Positions 7,998 through 20,249 of a DNA stretch of 59,729 bases are shown piece after piece; within the stretch, counting starts at the first letter, position 1, and the number at the start of each line of letters is the position of its first letter. The DNA is from Deltaproteobacteria bacterium (GTDB taxonomy: Bacteria; Myxococcota; JADLHZ01): assembly GCA_020848545.1 (NCBI GenBank), contig JADLHZ010000073.1, positions 1 through 59,729 of the forward strand, given 5' to 3'. The notes below the pieces were generated by a model. That model saw only the letters and a list, made by a program, of their open reading frames with translations. It was not told the origin of the DNA and did not search any database. The position numbers and the translations under genes are program-made.

Positions 7998-9359
7998 TCA
8001 CAGCACGCCGGTGAGCACCAGCCCGGCGGTGTGCCGGCGGTAGCTCAAGAGGTCGAACGGGTCGCCGATCGGCAACGCGTAGGCGTCGTTGTGCACATAT
8101 CCATATTGCACGCCGAAGCCGAAGTAGCGCACGGGAAAATACTGGATGAGGGCGTTCGCCTCGTAGCGCGCCTCGATGCGTTGCTGCTCGGCGCGGTCGA
8201 AGTAGCGAACGTTGAAGACGCCGCCGATGCCGAGGAGCAAGCGGTCGCGCCAGTTGTAGCGCAAGCCGAGGGACAGGCGGCCGGCGTGCGAAAAGAAGTT
8301 GGAGCGCGCGAGCAGCCCGCTCTCGCCGTTGCCGCGCGCGGTGTCGAGGTCGTAGGCGACGCCGAGCGAGAAGTCGACGGCGCCGATCGGGGCCATATAA
8401 AGGAGGCCGCCCGAGACCACCCACCCGTCACGATCGTTGGGATCGGGAGCGGCCGGGTTTCCGTCTTTGAAGTCGCGCGCCTCGAAGCTGCCGAGGAAGC
8501 GCAGCGCGCGGCGTTCGCCGAAGATGAGGCCGATGGAAGGCGAGAAGTTGTACGCGTCGAGCAAGTGGTTCGTGTAGGCGCCGGTCCACAGCGCGCGGAT
8601 GCTCGTCGTCAGCGCGAGCTCCAAGAAGCGATCCGGCTGCGGCCGCGAGACGATGCGCGCGGCGACGATGGGGCCGCCGTAGTCGTAGGTCGCGAGCGTG
8701 CCGCGATCGTTCAAGTGGTTCGCGTTGACGAACTCGGCTTCGAGCTCGAGGACCGCTGCGTCGACAGCGAGCGGACGAAAGAGCCCACGGACGCGCTCGC
8801 TGACGCGGGCGCCGGCCAGGGGCACCGGCACCTGCGCCGGCGGCACGTTCGGCACTGCGTTGCGCAACAGGGTCTCGTTCACCTGCGCCGCCCTCGCCGC
8901 TCCGAGCGAGGCGTTGCTGTCGAACTCGCTCACGAGGTCCACGGAGACGCCGAACCAAGGCAGCACGCGCCGGCGCGCCGGGCCACCGCCGGCGATCACC
9001 CGGACGATCTCAGCGCGTTCGCTCACGGCTTGCGGGTGCGAGGGATCGCGCTTCAGGGCTTCGTCGTAATAAGCGAGCGCGACTTCGGGACGGCCCTGCG
9101 CGAGCTCGAAGCGGCCGGACGCGAACCAGACTTCGGCGTCGCTCGGGTTCAACTCGCGCGCCGTCGCGAAGCACGCGCGGGCGGTCTCGGGCGAGGTCTT
9201 CGCCGCGGCGTCGGCGGCCGCGAGCTGCAGGTCGCTGGCGATCACTTTGTCGATCGAGGCGGTTTCCGCTTCGGCGCTCGCTGGGGCGGAGGCCGGGGCG
9301 CTCGCTGGCTCGGGGCTCGTCGTGAACAACGCCGCGAGGACAGCAGCGGGAAAGGTCAT
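7998..9359 (-). CDS. secreted protein with TPR repeats and a C-terminal outer-membrane beta-barrel
   Basis: A 453-residue protein with a signal peptide, an Ala-Pro-Ser linker (EPASAPASAPAS), two or so tetratricopeptide units (about 55-120, with AEVWFASGRFELAQGRPEVALAYYDEALK-like periodicity) and then about 300 residues of alternating hydrophobic/polar strands rich in Tyr, Phe, Arg and Gly. This matches a surface barrel of the TPR-plus-barrel architecture used by some exporters and assembly proteins. It is the first gene of an operon with the FecR protein and the protease. A candidate -10 element lies 6 nt before the ATG. Exported substrate is unknown; the barrel is judged by strand pattern only. 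Confidence 0.7.
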   Translation of the reverse strand: MTFPAAVLAALFTTSPEPASAPASAPASAEAETASIDKVIASDLQLAAADAAAKTSPETARACFATARELNPSDAEVWFASGRFELAQGRPEVALAYYDEALKRDPSHPQAVSERAEIVRVIAGGGPARRRVLPWFGVSVDLVSEFDSNASLGAARAAQVNETLLRNAVPNVPPAQVPVPLAGARVSERVRGLFRPLAVDAAVLELEAEFVNANHLNDRGTLATYDYGGPIVAARIVSRPQPDRFLELALTTSIRALWTGAYTNHLLDAYNFSPSIGLIFGERRALRFLGSFEARDFKDGNPAAPDPNDRDGWVVSGGLLYMAPIGAVDFSLGVAYDLDTARGNGESGLLARSNFFSHAGRLSLGLRYNWRDRLLLGIGGVFNVRYFDRAEQQRIEARYEANALIQYFPVRYFGFGVQYGYVHNDAYALPIGDPFDLLSYRRHTAGLVLTGVL

Positions 9360-9365
9360 CGCTGC

Positions 9366-9371
9366 TACCTA
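9366..9371 (-). promoter_or_regulatory. candidate -10 element for the TPR/barrel-FecR-protease operon
   Basis: TAGGTA on the minus strand ends 6 nt before the ATG at 9359. A weak TTGCGT lies 18 nt further upstream. If used, the transcript begins at or next to the start codon. Confidence 0.35.
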
Positions 9372-9443
9372 CCCGCCGCTTTGGGTTCAACGCAAGCGCG
9401 GGCGGGGGTCGTGCATGGGCTGGCCCTCGGACGCGGTCGGCGC

Positions 9444-9449
9444 TACGCT
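9444..9449 (+). promoter_or_regulatory. candidate -10 element for the lipoprotein gene at 9456
   Basis: TACGCT is followed by 6 nt and the ATG at 9456. No good -35 element or Shine-Dalgarno is seen. It is divergent from the operon starting at 9359, with only 96 bp between the two start codons. Confidence 0.35.
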
Positions 9450-9455
9450 GCCCGC

Positions 9456-10067
9456 ATGAACCTGCGCGTCTCCCTCGTGCTCCTTCTCGTCTCCGCCTGC
9501 ACGCCGTCGTCGAGCCGGATCGCCCTGGATGTCACCGCGATCAAAGCGGGCCTCAGCGCCGAAGGCGTCGAGTTCTCGGACTTCGTGCTCGCCGGCCGCT
9601 GCATCACGGTGAACGACAAGTGCATCGACACGCCCGAAGCTTGCGCGATCACCGACACCTTTCATGCTGAAGGGACGCTCGACGCCGACGCGATCGCCGC
9701 CGCCGAGGTGCCGGCCTGTGGCTTCTCTTTCGTGACCGTGACCTTGTACCGGCGGCAGCAAGATGGCGACCGCGTCGCCGGCGTTAGCGCGGCACGCGTG
9801 GTGAACCTCGAGCCCGGCCGTGTGGACGTCGAGCTCAACTCGATCAAGGTCGGCGAGATCGAAGCGCAGAATCCGCTCGCGAGTGCCCAGCAGTGCACCG
9901 TTGATGTCGTCGACACGGTGGCCGTCACCATCGAGCCCGGCGAGACCAAGCGCCACCCGCTGCCGACGGGCATCCACCACCTGCACTGCGGTCCCGCGGG
10001 CGGCCCGACCACCGACTACCGCGTGGAGATCGTCTTTGCGGAGCGCATCGGCCTCGTTTTTGAGTGA
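9456..10067 (+). CDS. putative lipoprotein of unknown function
   Basis: A 203-residue protein with a clear lipoprotein signal (MNLRVSLVLLLVSAC, lipobox VSAC with Cys15). The mature part has several cysteines (in GRCITVNDKCIDTPEAC and elsewhere) that could pair as disulfides, and a beta-rich pattern suggesting a small extracellular sandwich domain. I recognise no family. The ATG at 9456 is the only start that puts the signal at the N-terminus. It stands alone, divergent from the TPR/barrel operon and followed by the Lrp regulator with its own promoter. Confidence 0.75.
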   Translation: MNLRVSLVLLLVSACTPSSSRIALDVTAIKAGLSAEGVEFSDFVLAGRCITVNDKCIDTPEACAITDTFHAEGTLDADAIAAAEVPACGFSFVTVTLYRRQQDGDRVAGVSAARVVNLEPGRVDVELNSIKVGEIEAQNPLASAQQCTVDVVDTVAVTIEPGETKRHPLPTGIHHLHCGPAGGPTTDYRVEIVFAERIGLVFE

Positions 10068-10083
10068 TTTCTACAAGAAACGT

Positions 10084-10112
10084 TTGACACGAAGCGGCAT
10101 TGACCGTAGTTT
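10084..10112 (+). promoter_or_regulatory. strong sigma-70-type promoter for the lrp-gltB-gltD operon
   Basis: TTGACA (10084-10089), a 17-nt spacer and TAGTTT (10107-10112). Transcription should start near 10119, inside the inverted repeat at 10114-10139, giving a leader of about 20 nt. Confidence 0.65.
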
Positions 10113-10113
10113 T

Positions 10114-10139
10114 TTAGGCGAAAGCGGGTTTTCGCCTAA
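10114..10139. promoter_or_regulatory. perfect inverted repeat, probable operator
   Basis: TTAGGCGAAA (10114-10123) and TTTCGCCTAA (10130-10139) are exact reverse complements separated by 6 nt. The repeat begins 1 nt after the -10 element, spans the expected transcription start and ends on the A of the ATG. That position suits autorepression by the Lrp/AsnC protein encoded next. The T-run lies before the stem on the coding strand, so it is not a standard terminator. Confidence 0.6.
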
Positions 10140-10637
10140 TGAAATTAGCCTCGCTCGATAGCACCGACCGCGCCATCCTCGAAGTCCTGCAGGAAGACTG
10201 CAAAACCGCGCTGCAAGAGATCGGCAGGCGCGTGGGCCTCAGCGCGCCAAGCGTGATCGAGCGCATCAAGAAGCTCGAGCAGCGCGGCGTCATCAAGGGC
10301 TACCATGTCGCGCTCGACGCGCGCGCGCTCGGCCTCACCGTCGGCGCCTTCATCGGCGTGTCGATGAACTATCCAAAGGGCATCTCCGTCGTGGAGAAGA
10401 AGGTGCTCACGCTGCCCGAGGTGCTCGAGTGCCACCACGTCACCGGCGGCGTCACGCTCCTGCTCAAAGTGAAGACGCGCGACACCGGCGCGCTCGAGAC
10501 GCTGATCAGCCGCATCCGCGCGATCCCTGGCGTCGAGCGCACAGAGACCATGGTCGTTCTGTCCACGCGCAGCGAGCGGCACGCGTTGCCGCTCGCCGCC
10601 AGCGAAGACGAGAATGAAGAAGCAGAGGAAGCGGCGC

Positions 10638-10645
<8 letters not shown>
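10139..10645 (+). CDS. Lrp/AsnC-family transcriptional regulator
   Basis: A 168-residue Lrp/AsnC protein. The N-terminal winged helix opens with LDSTDRAILEVLQEDCK and contains IGRRVGLSAPSVIERIKKLEQRGVIKGY, the standard AsnC helix-turn-helix. The C-terminal RAM domain (about 70-150) includes VLECHHVTGGVTLLLKVKTRD, where an amino acid effector is bound between subunits. A 15-residue acidic tail is added. It overlaps gltB by 8 nt (ATGGTTGA). This linkage makes control of glutamate synthesis by amino acid supply very likely, as known for Lrp and gltBD in enterobacteria. The start codon lies at the end of the inverted repeat. Confidence 0.9.
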
Positions 10646-15102
<4,457 letters not shown>

Positions 15103-15110
<8 letters not shown>

Positions 15111-16506
15111 GCCGACAGGGTTCTTGGAGCTCGCGCGTGAGCTGCCTGTGCGCCGGCCGGTCGCCGAACGCTTGCAGGACTCGTTGGAGATCGACGGCAA
15201 GCTCGACGAGCCCGCGCTGCGCAACCAGGCGTCGCGGTGCATGGACTGCGCGGTGCCCTTCTGTCATTCGGCTGCCGGCTGTCCGCTCGGCAACTTGATC
15301 CCGGAGTGGAACGATCTCGTCTATCGCGGCCGCTTCAGCGAGGCGCTCGATCGCCTGCACGCGACGAACAACTTCCCTGAATTCACCGGCCGCGTCTGTC
15401 CGGCCCCCTGCGAAGGCGCCTGCGTCTTGAACGCGCCAACGGTGGCGAGCGAAGCCGTCACGATCAAGCAGATCGAAAAGCAGATCATCGATCGCGGCTT
15501 CAGGGACGGCCTGATCGTGGCGAAGCCGGCCGCGCAGCGTTCGGCAAAGCGCGTCGCGATCGTGGGCTCCGGGCCGGCCGGTCTCGCTTGCGCGCAGCAG
15601 CTCGCGCGCGCGGGCCACGCGGTGACGGTGTTCGAACGTGCCCCGCGCATCGGCGGCCTCTTGCGCTACGGCATCCCCGACTTCAAGCTCGAGAAGCATA
15701 CGATCGATCGCCGCCTGCAGCAGCTCGAAGCCGAGGGCGTCGCCTTTCGCACTGGCGTCGACGTGGGCAAAGATCTCACGCTCGCCGAGCTCGAGGCCGG
15801 TTACGATGCGATCGTCCTGGCCGTCGGCGCCACCGCCGCGCGCGATCTGCAGATCCCCGGGCGCGATCTCGGCGGCATTCACCTGGCGATGCCGTACCTC
15901 TGCGAAGAGAACGAGCGGGTCGCAGGCGATCGCAGCACGCTCACCGTCGACGCGCGTGGAAAGGACGTGGTGATCCTCGGCGGCGGCGACACCGGCTCGG
16001 ACTGCCTCGGCACGGCGCTTCGTCAAGGCGCGAAGAGCGTCACGCAGCTCGAGCTGATGGCGCGGCCGCCAGAGCACCGCGCCGCGACGAACCCGTGGCC
16101 AGCATGGCCGCTCGTCTTTCGCACCTCGAGCTCGCAGGAAGAGGGTGGCCGCCGCGAGTTCGCGCTGCTCACGAAGCGCTTCATCGGTACCGGGCGCGTG
16201 GAAGCCATCGAGACGGTGCGCATCGAGTGGAGCAAGGACGCGAGCGCGCCTTTCGTCGAGGTGCCCGGCTCGGAGCAGCGCTTCGCCGCCGACCTCGTGC
16301 TGCTCGCCCTCGGCTTCACCGGACCCGAAGCGCCCTTCTTCGAACGCGCGCGCGCGTTGCCGAAGGTCTACGTGTGCGGCGATGCCCAACGAGGCGCTTC
16401 GCTCGTCGTGTGGGCCATCTGGGAAGGCCGGCAGTGCGCGCACGCGATCGACGCGGCGTTCGCCGGACGCTCGCGTCTGCCGCTGATGCCTCTTACGCCG
16501 CCCTAG
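15103..16506 (+). CDS. gltD: glutamate synthase, small (beta) subunit
   Basis: A 467-residue flavoprotein that passes electrons from NADPH to GltB. The N-terminal cysteines (CMDCAVPFCH, GCPLGN, CPAPCEGAC) bind the 4Fe-4S clusters. The FAD-binding fold is at VAIVGSGPAGLACAQQL with IGGLLRYGIPDFKLEK, and the NADPH site is at VVILGGGDTGSDCLGTA. It starts with an 8-nt overlap (ATGGGTAA) with gltB. The name is the metabolic gltD and is unrelated to the gliding protein GltD. The operon ends here; the next gene is convergent after 70 nt, in which I see no clear terminator hairpin. Confidence 0.95.
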
Positions 16507-16576
16507 GGAGACGAAAGATGAGACTTACGGCGTCACTTCGAAATGGTGTGAGTCGAGCGCGCGGCGGAAGCAACGC

Positions 16577-17605
16577 TCAACGATCGTAGGCGTCGGCCGA
16601 GAGCCAGCCGAGCATCGCGAGATCCGCCGAGAGCGCCAGGATCAGCGCGCGCTCGCCGGCAGGGGCGAACGAGACGCGGCCATCGACGCGCACGCCGAAC
16701 GCGCTGTCGTAGCGCCCCTTCGGGTTGAAGCGGCGGTGGCCTATCAGCGCGCCGAACGCGACGCCGCCATCGGCCGCCGCGGTCTGCCGCACGTAAGCGC
16801 CGACCGCCGGTGCGATCGCCCACGCCTCGGCGAACGGCACGACCAAGGTCACGCCGGCGCCGGCGACGACGTCGCGCCCGACCGTGGTCGACAGCTCGGC
16901 GTAAGGCCTAAAGCCCACGCTGCGGCCGCTCCTGCGCAGGAACGTCAGCTCCGGGCGAACGCCGAGCATGAACCCGGCCGCCTCACCGGCGCGAAAGGGC
17001 ACGATGCCGACGAGCAGCGACAAGTTGAACTGGGTGAGCCGCGGCGCGTGCGCGACCGATGCGGCGTCTTCCGCCACGACGTCCAAGGCGACGGCGTCGG
17101 CAGCGCCTGCGAGCTGCGCGATGACCCGGCCGAGCAGGCGGCGCGTCGCGACCGACTCTTCGCAGCCGAGCGTGTCGGTGGCCGCGGGGCCGAGCGTCAG
17201 CACCGTGAGCGCCGCGTCGGCCGTGCTCGCCGCGAGGAGCGCGTCGGCGATCGGCTCCCCACGGCACGGCCGCGCCGAGCGCAGCACGGTCGTCCACCCG
17301 GCCCGACGCGGCGCCACAACCCGCGAGCTGCGCAGCGGATCGACGAGCACGACGTTCGCCACGTCCTCGCCGAAGGCGCCGACGAGCCACGCGTCCTCGC
17401 CGAAGAGCACGGCCGTTCGGCGCACGTGGCACGACGCGCGCAAGGCCGCCACCGCGCGCTCGGCGTCGGGCTCGACGAGCAACGTGATCGCGCCGTCGAG
17501 CACGAGCGGTCGCGCCGCCGGCCCGACCAGCGCGACCACCGGCGTGTCGCACGGGTCCGCGGCGAAGAACGCGACGAGCCAGAGAACCACATCAGACGAT
17601 ACCAC
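16577..17605 (-). CDS. hypothetical secreted protein, possibly with a beta-barrel half
   Basis: About 340 residues. The start is uncertain: GTG at 17605 or 17590 places a hydrophobic VVLWLVAFFAADP segment at the N-terminus, likely a signal. The first half is alanine- and valine-rich alpha/beta. The second half (about 180 onward) alternates hydrophobic and polar residues in strands with GFRPYAELSTTVGRD and related turns, suggesting an outer-membrane barrel or beta-sandwich. I recognise no family. It is convergent with gltD and preceded by the 650-bp repeat-rich region, so it is probably transcribed alone. Confidence 0.55.
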   Translation of the reverse strand: MVSSDVVLWLVAFFAADPCDTPVVALVGPAARPLVLDGAITLLVEPDAERAVAALRASCHVRRTAVLFGEDAWLVGAFGEDVANVVLVDPLRSSRVVAPRRAGWTTVLRSARPCRGEPIADALLAASTADAALTVLTLGPAATDTLGCEESVATRRLLGRVIAQLAGAADAVALDVVAEDAASVAHAPRLTQFNLSLLVGIVPFRAGEAAGFMLGVRPELTFLRRSGRSVGFRPYAELSTTVGRDVVAGAGVTLVVPFAEAWAIAPAVGAYVRQTAAADGGVAFGALIGHRRFNPKGRYDSAFGVRVDGRVSFAPAGERALILALSADLAMLGWLSADAYDR

Positions 17606-17769
17606 GCTCGCGGCTGGGTCTACCGACCAGGAATGGGGAGTGCGCAAGACGGACTGCGGCGCGGCTCGATGTCGTGAGCACTGCCTGAGAGCGCCGCAAC
17701 TCTGCGGGCGCAGTCCCCTCGCGGCAGGGTGGCCGATGTCGGCGGTGATGCAAGGAGAAGTATGGCAGC

Positions 17770-17999
17770 GGCATCGCGGATGTATGCGATCGGCATCGCG
17801 GATGTATCCCGCCCTGATCGCCGATGCCTCCCGTCCTGATGCCGTGTCGGACTCGGCCTGAGCCGACGTCGGGCCGGTAGGCATGGTCGTTCACACCGAC
17901 CCTGACCGGCGATGCCACCGGCCCCGACCGCCGACCGCGGCGGCATACATGCACGATGGCACCGGCATACATGCGCGATGCCGCCGCCATACATCCGCG
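17770..17999. repeat. cluster of short inverted and direct repeats (GGCATCGCGGATGTATG-like)
   Basis: Two direct copies of GGCATCGCGGATGTAT (17770-17785 and 17792-17807) face three copies of the reverse-complement form: CATACATGCACGATGGC near 17943, CATACATGCGCGATGCC at 17966-17982 and CATACATCCGCG at 17988-17999. RNA from either strand could fold into a long imperfect hairpin. REP-like elements are one possibility, since a REP-associated transposase is encoded at 28.4 kb. Confidence 0.6.
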
Positions 18000-18012
18000 C
18001 TCGGGCCGACCG

Positions 18013-18052
18013 AAAAAGATCAGAAATCGACATCGATCTTTGTAAGTTTTCG
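18013..18052. repeat. dispersed 39-bp repeat, copy 2
   Basis: Matches 843-881: an identical 22-bp block (18013-18034) and an identical 15-bp block (18038-18052), with a 1-nt difference in spacing. It lies between the inverted-repeat cluster and the tandem repeat. Confidence 0.8.
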
Positions 18053-18120
18053 CCGCAGTGGGAAGTGGCGTCGGCGATGGAAGTGTTGGCAGAGCTGCGT
18101 GCATGCTCCAGTCTTTCGGC

Positions 18121-18172
18121 CACGGCCACGGCCACGTTCACGGCCACGTTCACGGCCACGTTCACGGCCACG
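18121..18172 (+). repeat. 12-bp tandem repeat CACGGCCACGTT, about 3.8 copies
   Basis: Units at 18127-18138, 18139-18150 and 18151-18162 plus a partial unit to 18172, preceded by a CACGGC half-unit. The 37 nt around 18114-18150 closely match the signal-peptide coding start of the VWA lipoprotein gene at 45889 (minus strand). In that frame the repeat reads as an ATATATFTAT-type peptide but has no start codon. Confidence 0.85.
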
Positions 18173-18239
18173 AGAAAAACACCACGCACCTAGGCCCGCG
18201 CGCGTAGCGGAAAAGCCGGCGTTTCCCTCGATTCGCGTT

Positions 18240-18245
18240 TACAAT
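18240..18245 (+). promoter_or_regulatory. candidate -10 element for the substrate-binding protein gene
   Basis: TACAAT is followed by 6 nt and the ATG at 18252. No clear -35 element and no Shine-Dalgarno sequence. A leaderless transcript is likely if this is the promoter. Confidence 0.45.
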
Positions 18246-18251
18246 TTTTGA

Positions 18252-19166
18252 ATGCAGTTGGCTGTCAAGCACATTGTATCTGCGTGCGCTTTGACGCTGG
18301 TTCTGCTTCTATCTCCGGCACTTAGTCGAGCCGAGACCAACGTGCTCATCCTCAAAACGAAGAACGCCTTGATGTACGTGAAAGTAGTCGCAGGCGCGAA
18401 AAAGATCGTTTCCGCCAACGCCCGCATCATCGAGCTGAACCTCGATGGCCACACCGAAGACGAGATCGTCGCCCAGGCGCAGACCGCGACGCCAACGGCG
18501 ATCCTCGCGGTAGGGCTGCCGGCGGCGCGGGCGGCGCGAAAGGCGCTGCCAAACGTGCCGCTCGTCTACGCGTTGATCGCGAGCCCGCATTCAGTCGGGC
18601 TCGACAAGATGCCGGGCGTGTCGTTTGCGCCGGATCCGAAGCGCTATGTCGATCTCTTGCAGCAAGCACTGCCGCAATCGAAGAAGCTTGGTCTCATCTA
18701 CCAACCGGGCGCGTCCGACGCGTATGTCGCGCTGCTCAAGCAAGCGGCCGATCGCGCCAAGATCCAGGTGTTCACCCGCACCGCGACGAGCGATCGCGAT
18801 ATTCCAGCGGCGGTTCGTGAGCTCGTCGAGCACATCGATGCCTTCTTGGTGCTGCCGGACGCGCAGCTCGTCACCACGGAGTCTTATCGCTTCATCGTGC
18901 AGACGACGATGGAGAAGCGTATCCCGCTCATCACCTTCTCGCCGGAGCTCTTGAACGTGGGCGCGCTGCTCGCGCTGTCTCCGGATTTTTCGGACACCGG
19001 CGAGCGCGCGGGCGAGCTCTTGCTGCAGCTCCTGGCAGGCAAGTCCGCAGACGCACTCCCGCTGACGTTTCCGGAAGGCGTGGTCGACTTCAACGAGAAG
19101 TCGAGCGAGTTGCTTGGCCGGCCGATCCCGCTCGAGGTGATGGCGAAGAAGGGGCGGCGCTTCTAA
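18252..19166 (+). CDS. ABC transporter substrate-binding protein-like (ABC_sub_bind family)
   Basis: A 304-residue secreted protein with a signal peptide ending near ALSRAE. The mature part has the two-lobed fold of the ABC_sub_bind family (TrpX-like), seen in IIELNLDGHTEDEIVAQA, AILAVGLPAARAARKALP, LVYALIASPHSVGL, KLGLIYQPGASDAYV and ITFSPELLNVGALLALSPDF. No permease or ATPase gene is adjacent, so it is an orphan binding protein or sensor partner. The ligand cannot be read from sequence. It is convergent with the lipoprotein gene ending at 19168, with 1 nt between the stops. Its base composition is slightly less GC-rich at the 5' end. Confidence 0.85.
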   Translation: MQLAVKHIVSACALTLVLLLSPALSRAETNVLILKTKNALMYVKVVAGAKKIVSANARIIELNLDGHTEDEIVAQAQTATPTAILAVGLPAARAARKALPNVPLVYALIASPHSVGLDKMPGVSFAPDPKRYVDLLQQALPQSKKLGLIYQPGASDAYVALLKQAADRAKIQVFTRTATSDRDIPAAVRELVEHIDAFLVLPDAQLVTTESYRFIVQTTMEKRIPLITFSPELLNVGALLALSPDFSDTGERAGELLLQLLAGKSADALPLTFPEGVVDFNEKSSELLGRPIPLEVMAKKGRRF

Positions 19167-19167
19167 T

Positions 19168-19728
19168 TTAGTCGTTCGCGGGCGCAGAAGCCGGCAGAGA
19201 CGCCGGCGCGCTCGCGGGAGGCGCGAAGATCGGCAGAACACCCCCAACCGCGCAGCTCCCCCCGTAGCTGCCGAGCGCGTCGTTGTAGAAATTGACCGCG
19301 TCGACGGCGCTGCCGTTCGCCTCGTTCTTCTGCTTGTACGCGAGCCCCGCGAAGACCGCGCCGATGACCGCCGAGACCAGGCCGCCGGCGAGTGACACGG
19401 CGCGCGTCGTCGGGTCCGGGGAGATGAAGCTGATGAAGCTCAGCGGCGCCAGGCCGCCCATGACGCCGCCGACGACCGAGAACGCGACGGCGCGAGCGCC
19501 CGCCTCTTCAGCGGCGCGCCCGTGCTTCAGGGCGAGCGGCACGCACCGCACGTGGCCGGCGAGGCCGTGGTAGAGCAGGCCTTGCGTGAGCTTCCGCTCG
19601 CCCGCGTAGACCCCGAAGCGTCCATCGTATGACAGCGTGAGCTCGTCCTGCGCGACGATCTGCGGCACGTACTGCGTGGTCGCCGGGACGCACGCCGTCA
19701 GAGCGCACGCGACGGCGATCGCGATCAC
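19168..19728 (-). CDS. lipoprotein with a glycine-zipper-like membrane segment, paralogue of its neighbour
   Basis: A 186-residue lipoprotein starting at GTG 19728, which overlaps the upstream stop (GTGA). The signal ends in LTAC. The middle has a Gly/Ala-rich hydrophobic stretch (SLAGGLVSAVIGAVFAGLAY) that may insert in the outer membrane. Near the C-terminus is VDAVNFYND, matching VNAYND in the preceding lipoprotein, so the two are probably paralogues. It ends in an Ala-Pro-Ser tail (PASAPASLPASAP). It is the last gene of the operon headed by the GltJ-like gene. Function is unknown. Confidence 0.7.
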   Translation of the reverse strand: MIAIAVACALTACVPATTQYVPQIVAQDELTLSYDGRFGVYAGERKLTQGLLYHGLAGHVRCVPLALKHGRAAEEAGARAVAFSVVGGVMGGLAPLSFISFISPDPTTRAVSLAGGLVSAVIGAVFAGLAYKQKNEANGSAVDAVNFYNDALGSYGGSCAVGGVLPIFAPPASAPASLPASAPAND

Positions 19729-20249
19729 TCGGCAGCGCACGGCGAGCCTCCGGTGCGGTTGAGATCGTTGTAGGCGTTCACCGTGTCGATCGACAGCGAC
19801 GACACGCCGTCGTCCTCGGGATCCCAGGCGGCGATCGCGATGTCGACGATCGGCAGGACGACGACGGCGATCGCCATCGCGAAGATCGCGCCCTTGAACA
19901 AGTCGCCACCGGAGCCGCTGGCGATCGCGGGCGCGACCGCGCCGATCGGGTGAAAGGGCACAAACGGCGCGTACCAGAGAAAGGGCGCGTAGCCGACGAC
20001 GACCACCGGCCCCGCGCGCGGCACGTAGTGGTAATCCTGCGCGATCACGAGCAGCGCTTTCTGATCCATCGTCTCGACGACGGCCTGGTCGCAGTCCTTG
20101 CTCGGCTGAACCCCGAGATGCGCGCGCACGGTGTTGCGATCCCAGACCGCGCGGGCGCGCGCGTCGAGCGGCGGCCGATACTGCGAGGTGTACCCGCAGC
20201 CGGCGAGCGTCGCGCACAGGATCGCGCGAACGACGATCACGCGGGTCAT
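19725..20249 (-). CDS. small lipoprotein with C-terminal VNAYND motif
   Basis: A 174-residue protein with lipobox LAGC (Cys18 in MTRVIVVRAILCATLAGC). A hydrophobic VVVVGYAPFLWYAPFVPF segment and a second, alanine-rich one (GAIFAMAIAVVVLPIVDIAIAA) could associate with membrane. The C-terminal DTVNAYND motif is shared with the next gene product. The ATG at 20249 overlaps the hydrolase stop (ATGA); longer in-frame starts fall inside the hydrolase gene. It probably acts at the outer membrane together with the GltJ-like protein or the hydrolase, judged by operon position only. Confidence 0.7.
   Translation of the reverse strand: MTRVIVVRAILCATLAGCGYTSQYRPPLDARARAVWDRNTVRAHLGVQPSKDCDQAVVETMDQKALLVIAQDYHYVPRAGPVVVVGYAPFLWYAPFVPFHPIGAVAPAIASGSGGDLFKGAIFAMAIAVVVLPIVDIAIAAWDPEDDGVSSLSIDTVNAYNDLNRTGGSPCAAE

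Larger units (their letters stand above)
17606..18251. other. repeat-rich intergenic region without a supported gene
   Basis: Open frames here have no domain or believable start and mostly read through repeats. The region holds clustered copies of a CATACATsCrCGATGCC-like motif in both orientations (17770-17999), the second copy of the dispersed repeat (18013-18052), a 12-bp tandem repeat (18121-18172) and, at its right end, the -10 element of the substrate-binding protein gene. Confidence 0.6.

Noticed and set aside
18121-18172. Possible CRISPR-like array
   Set aside because: The repeats are head-to-tail 12-mers without spacers, and there are no cas genes.
17620-18189. Minus-strand open frame beginning with a VAVNVAVNVAV signal-like peptide
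   Set aside because: The signal-like start is the 12-bp tandem repeat read in one frame. The rest reads through the inverted-repeat cluster and has no recognisable protein character.
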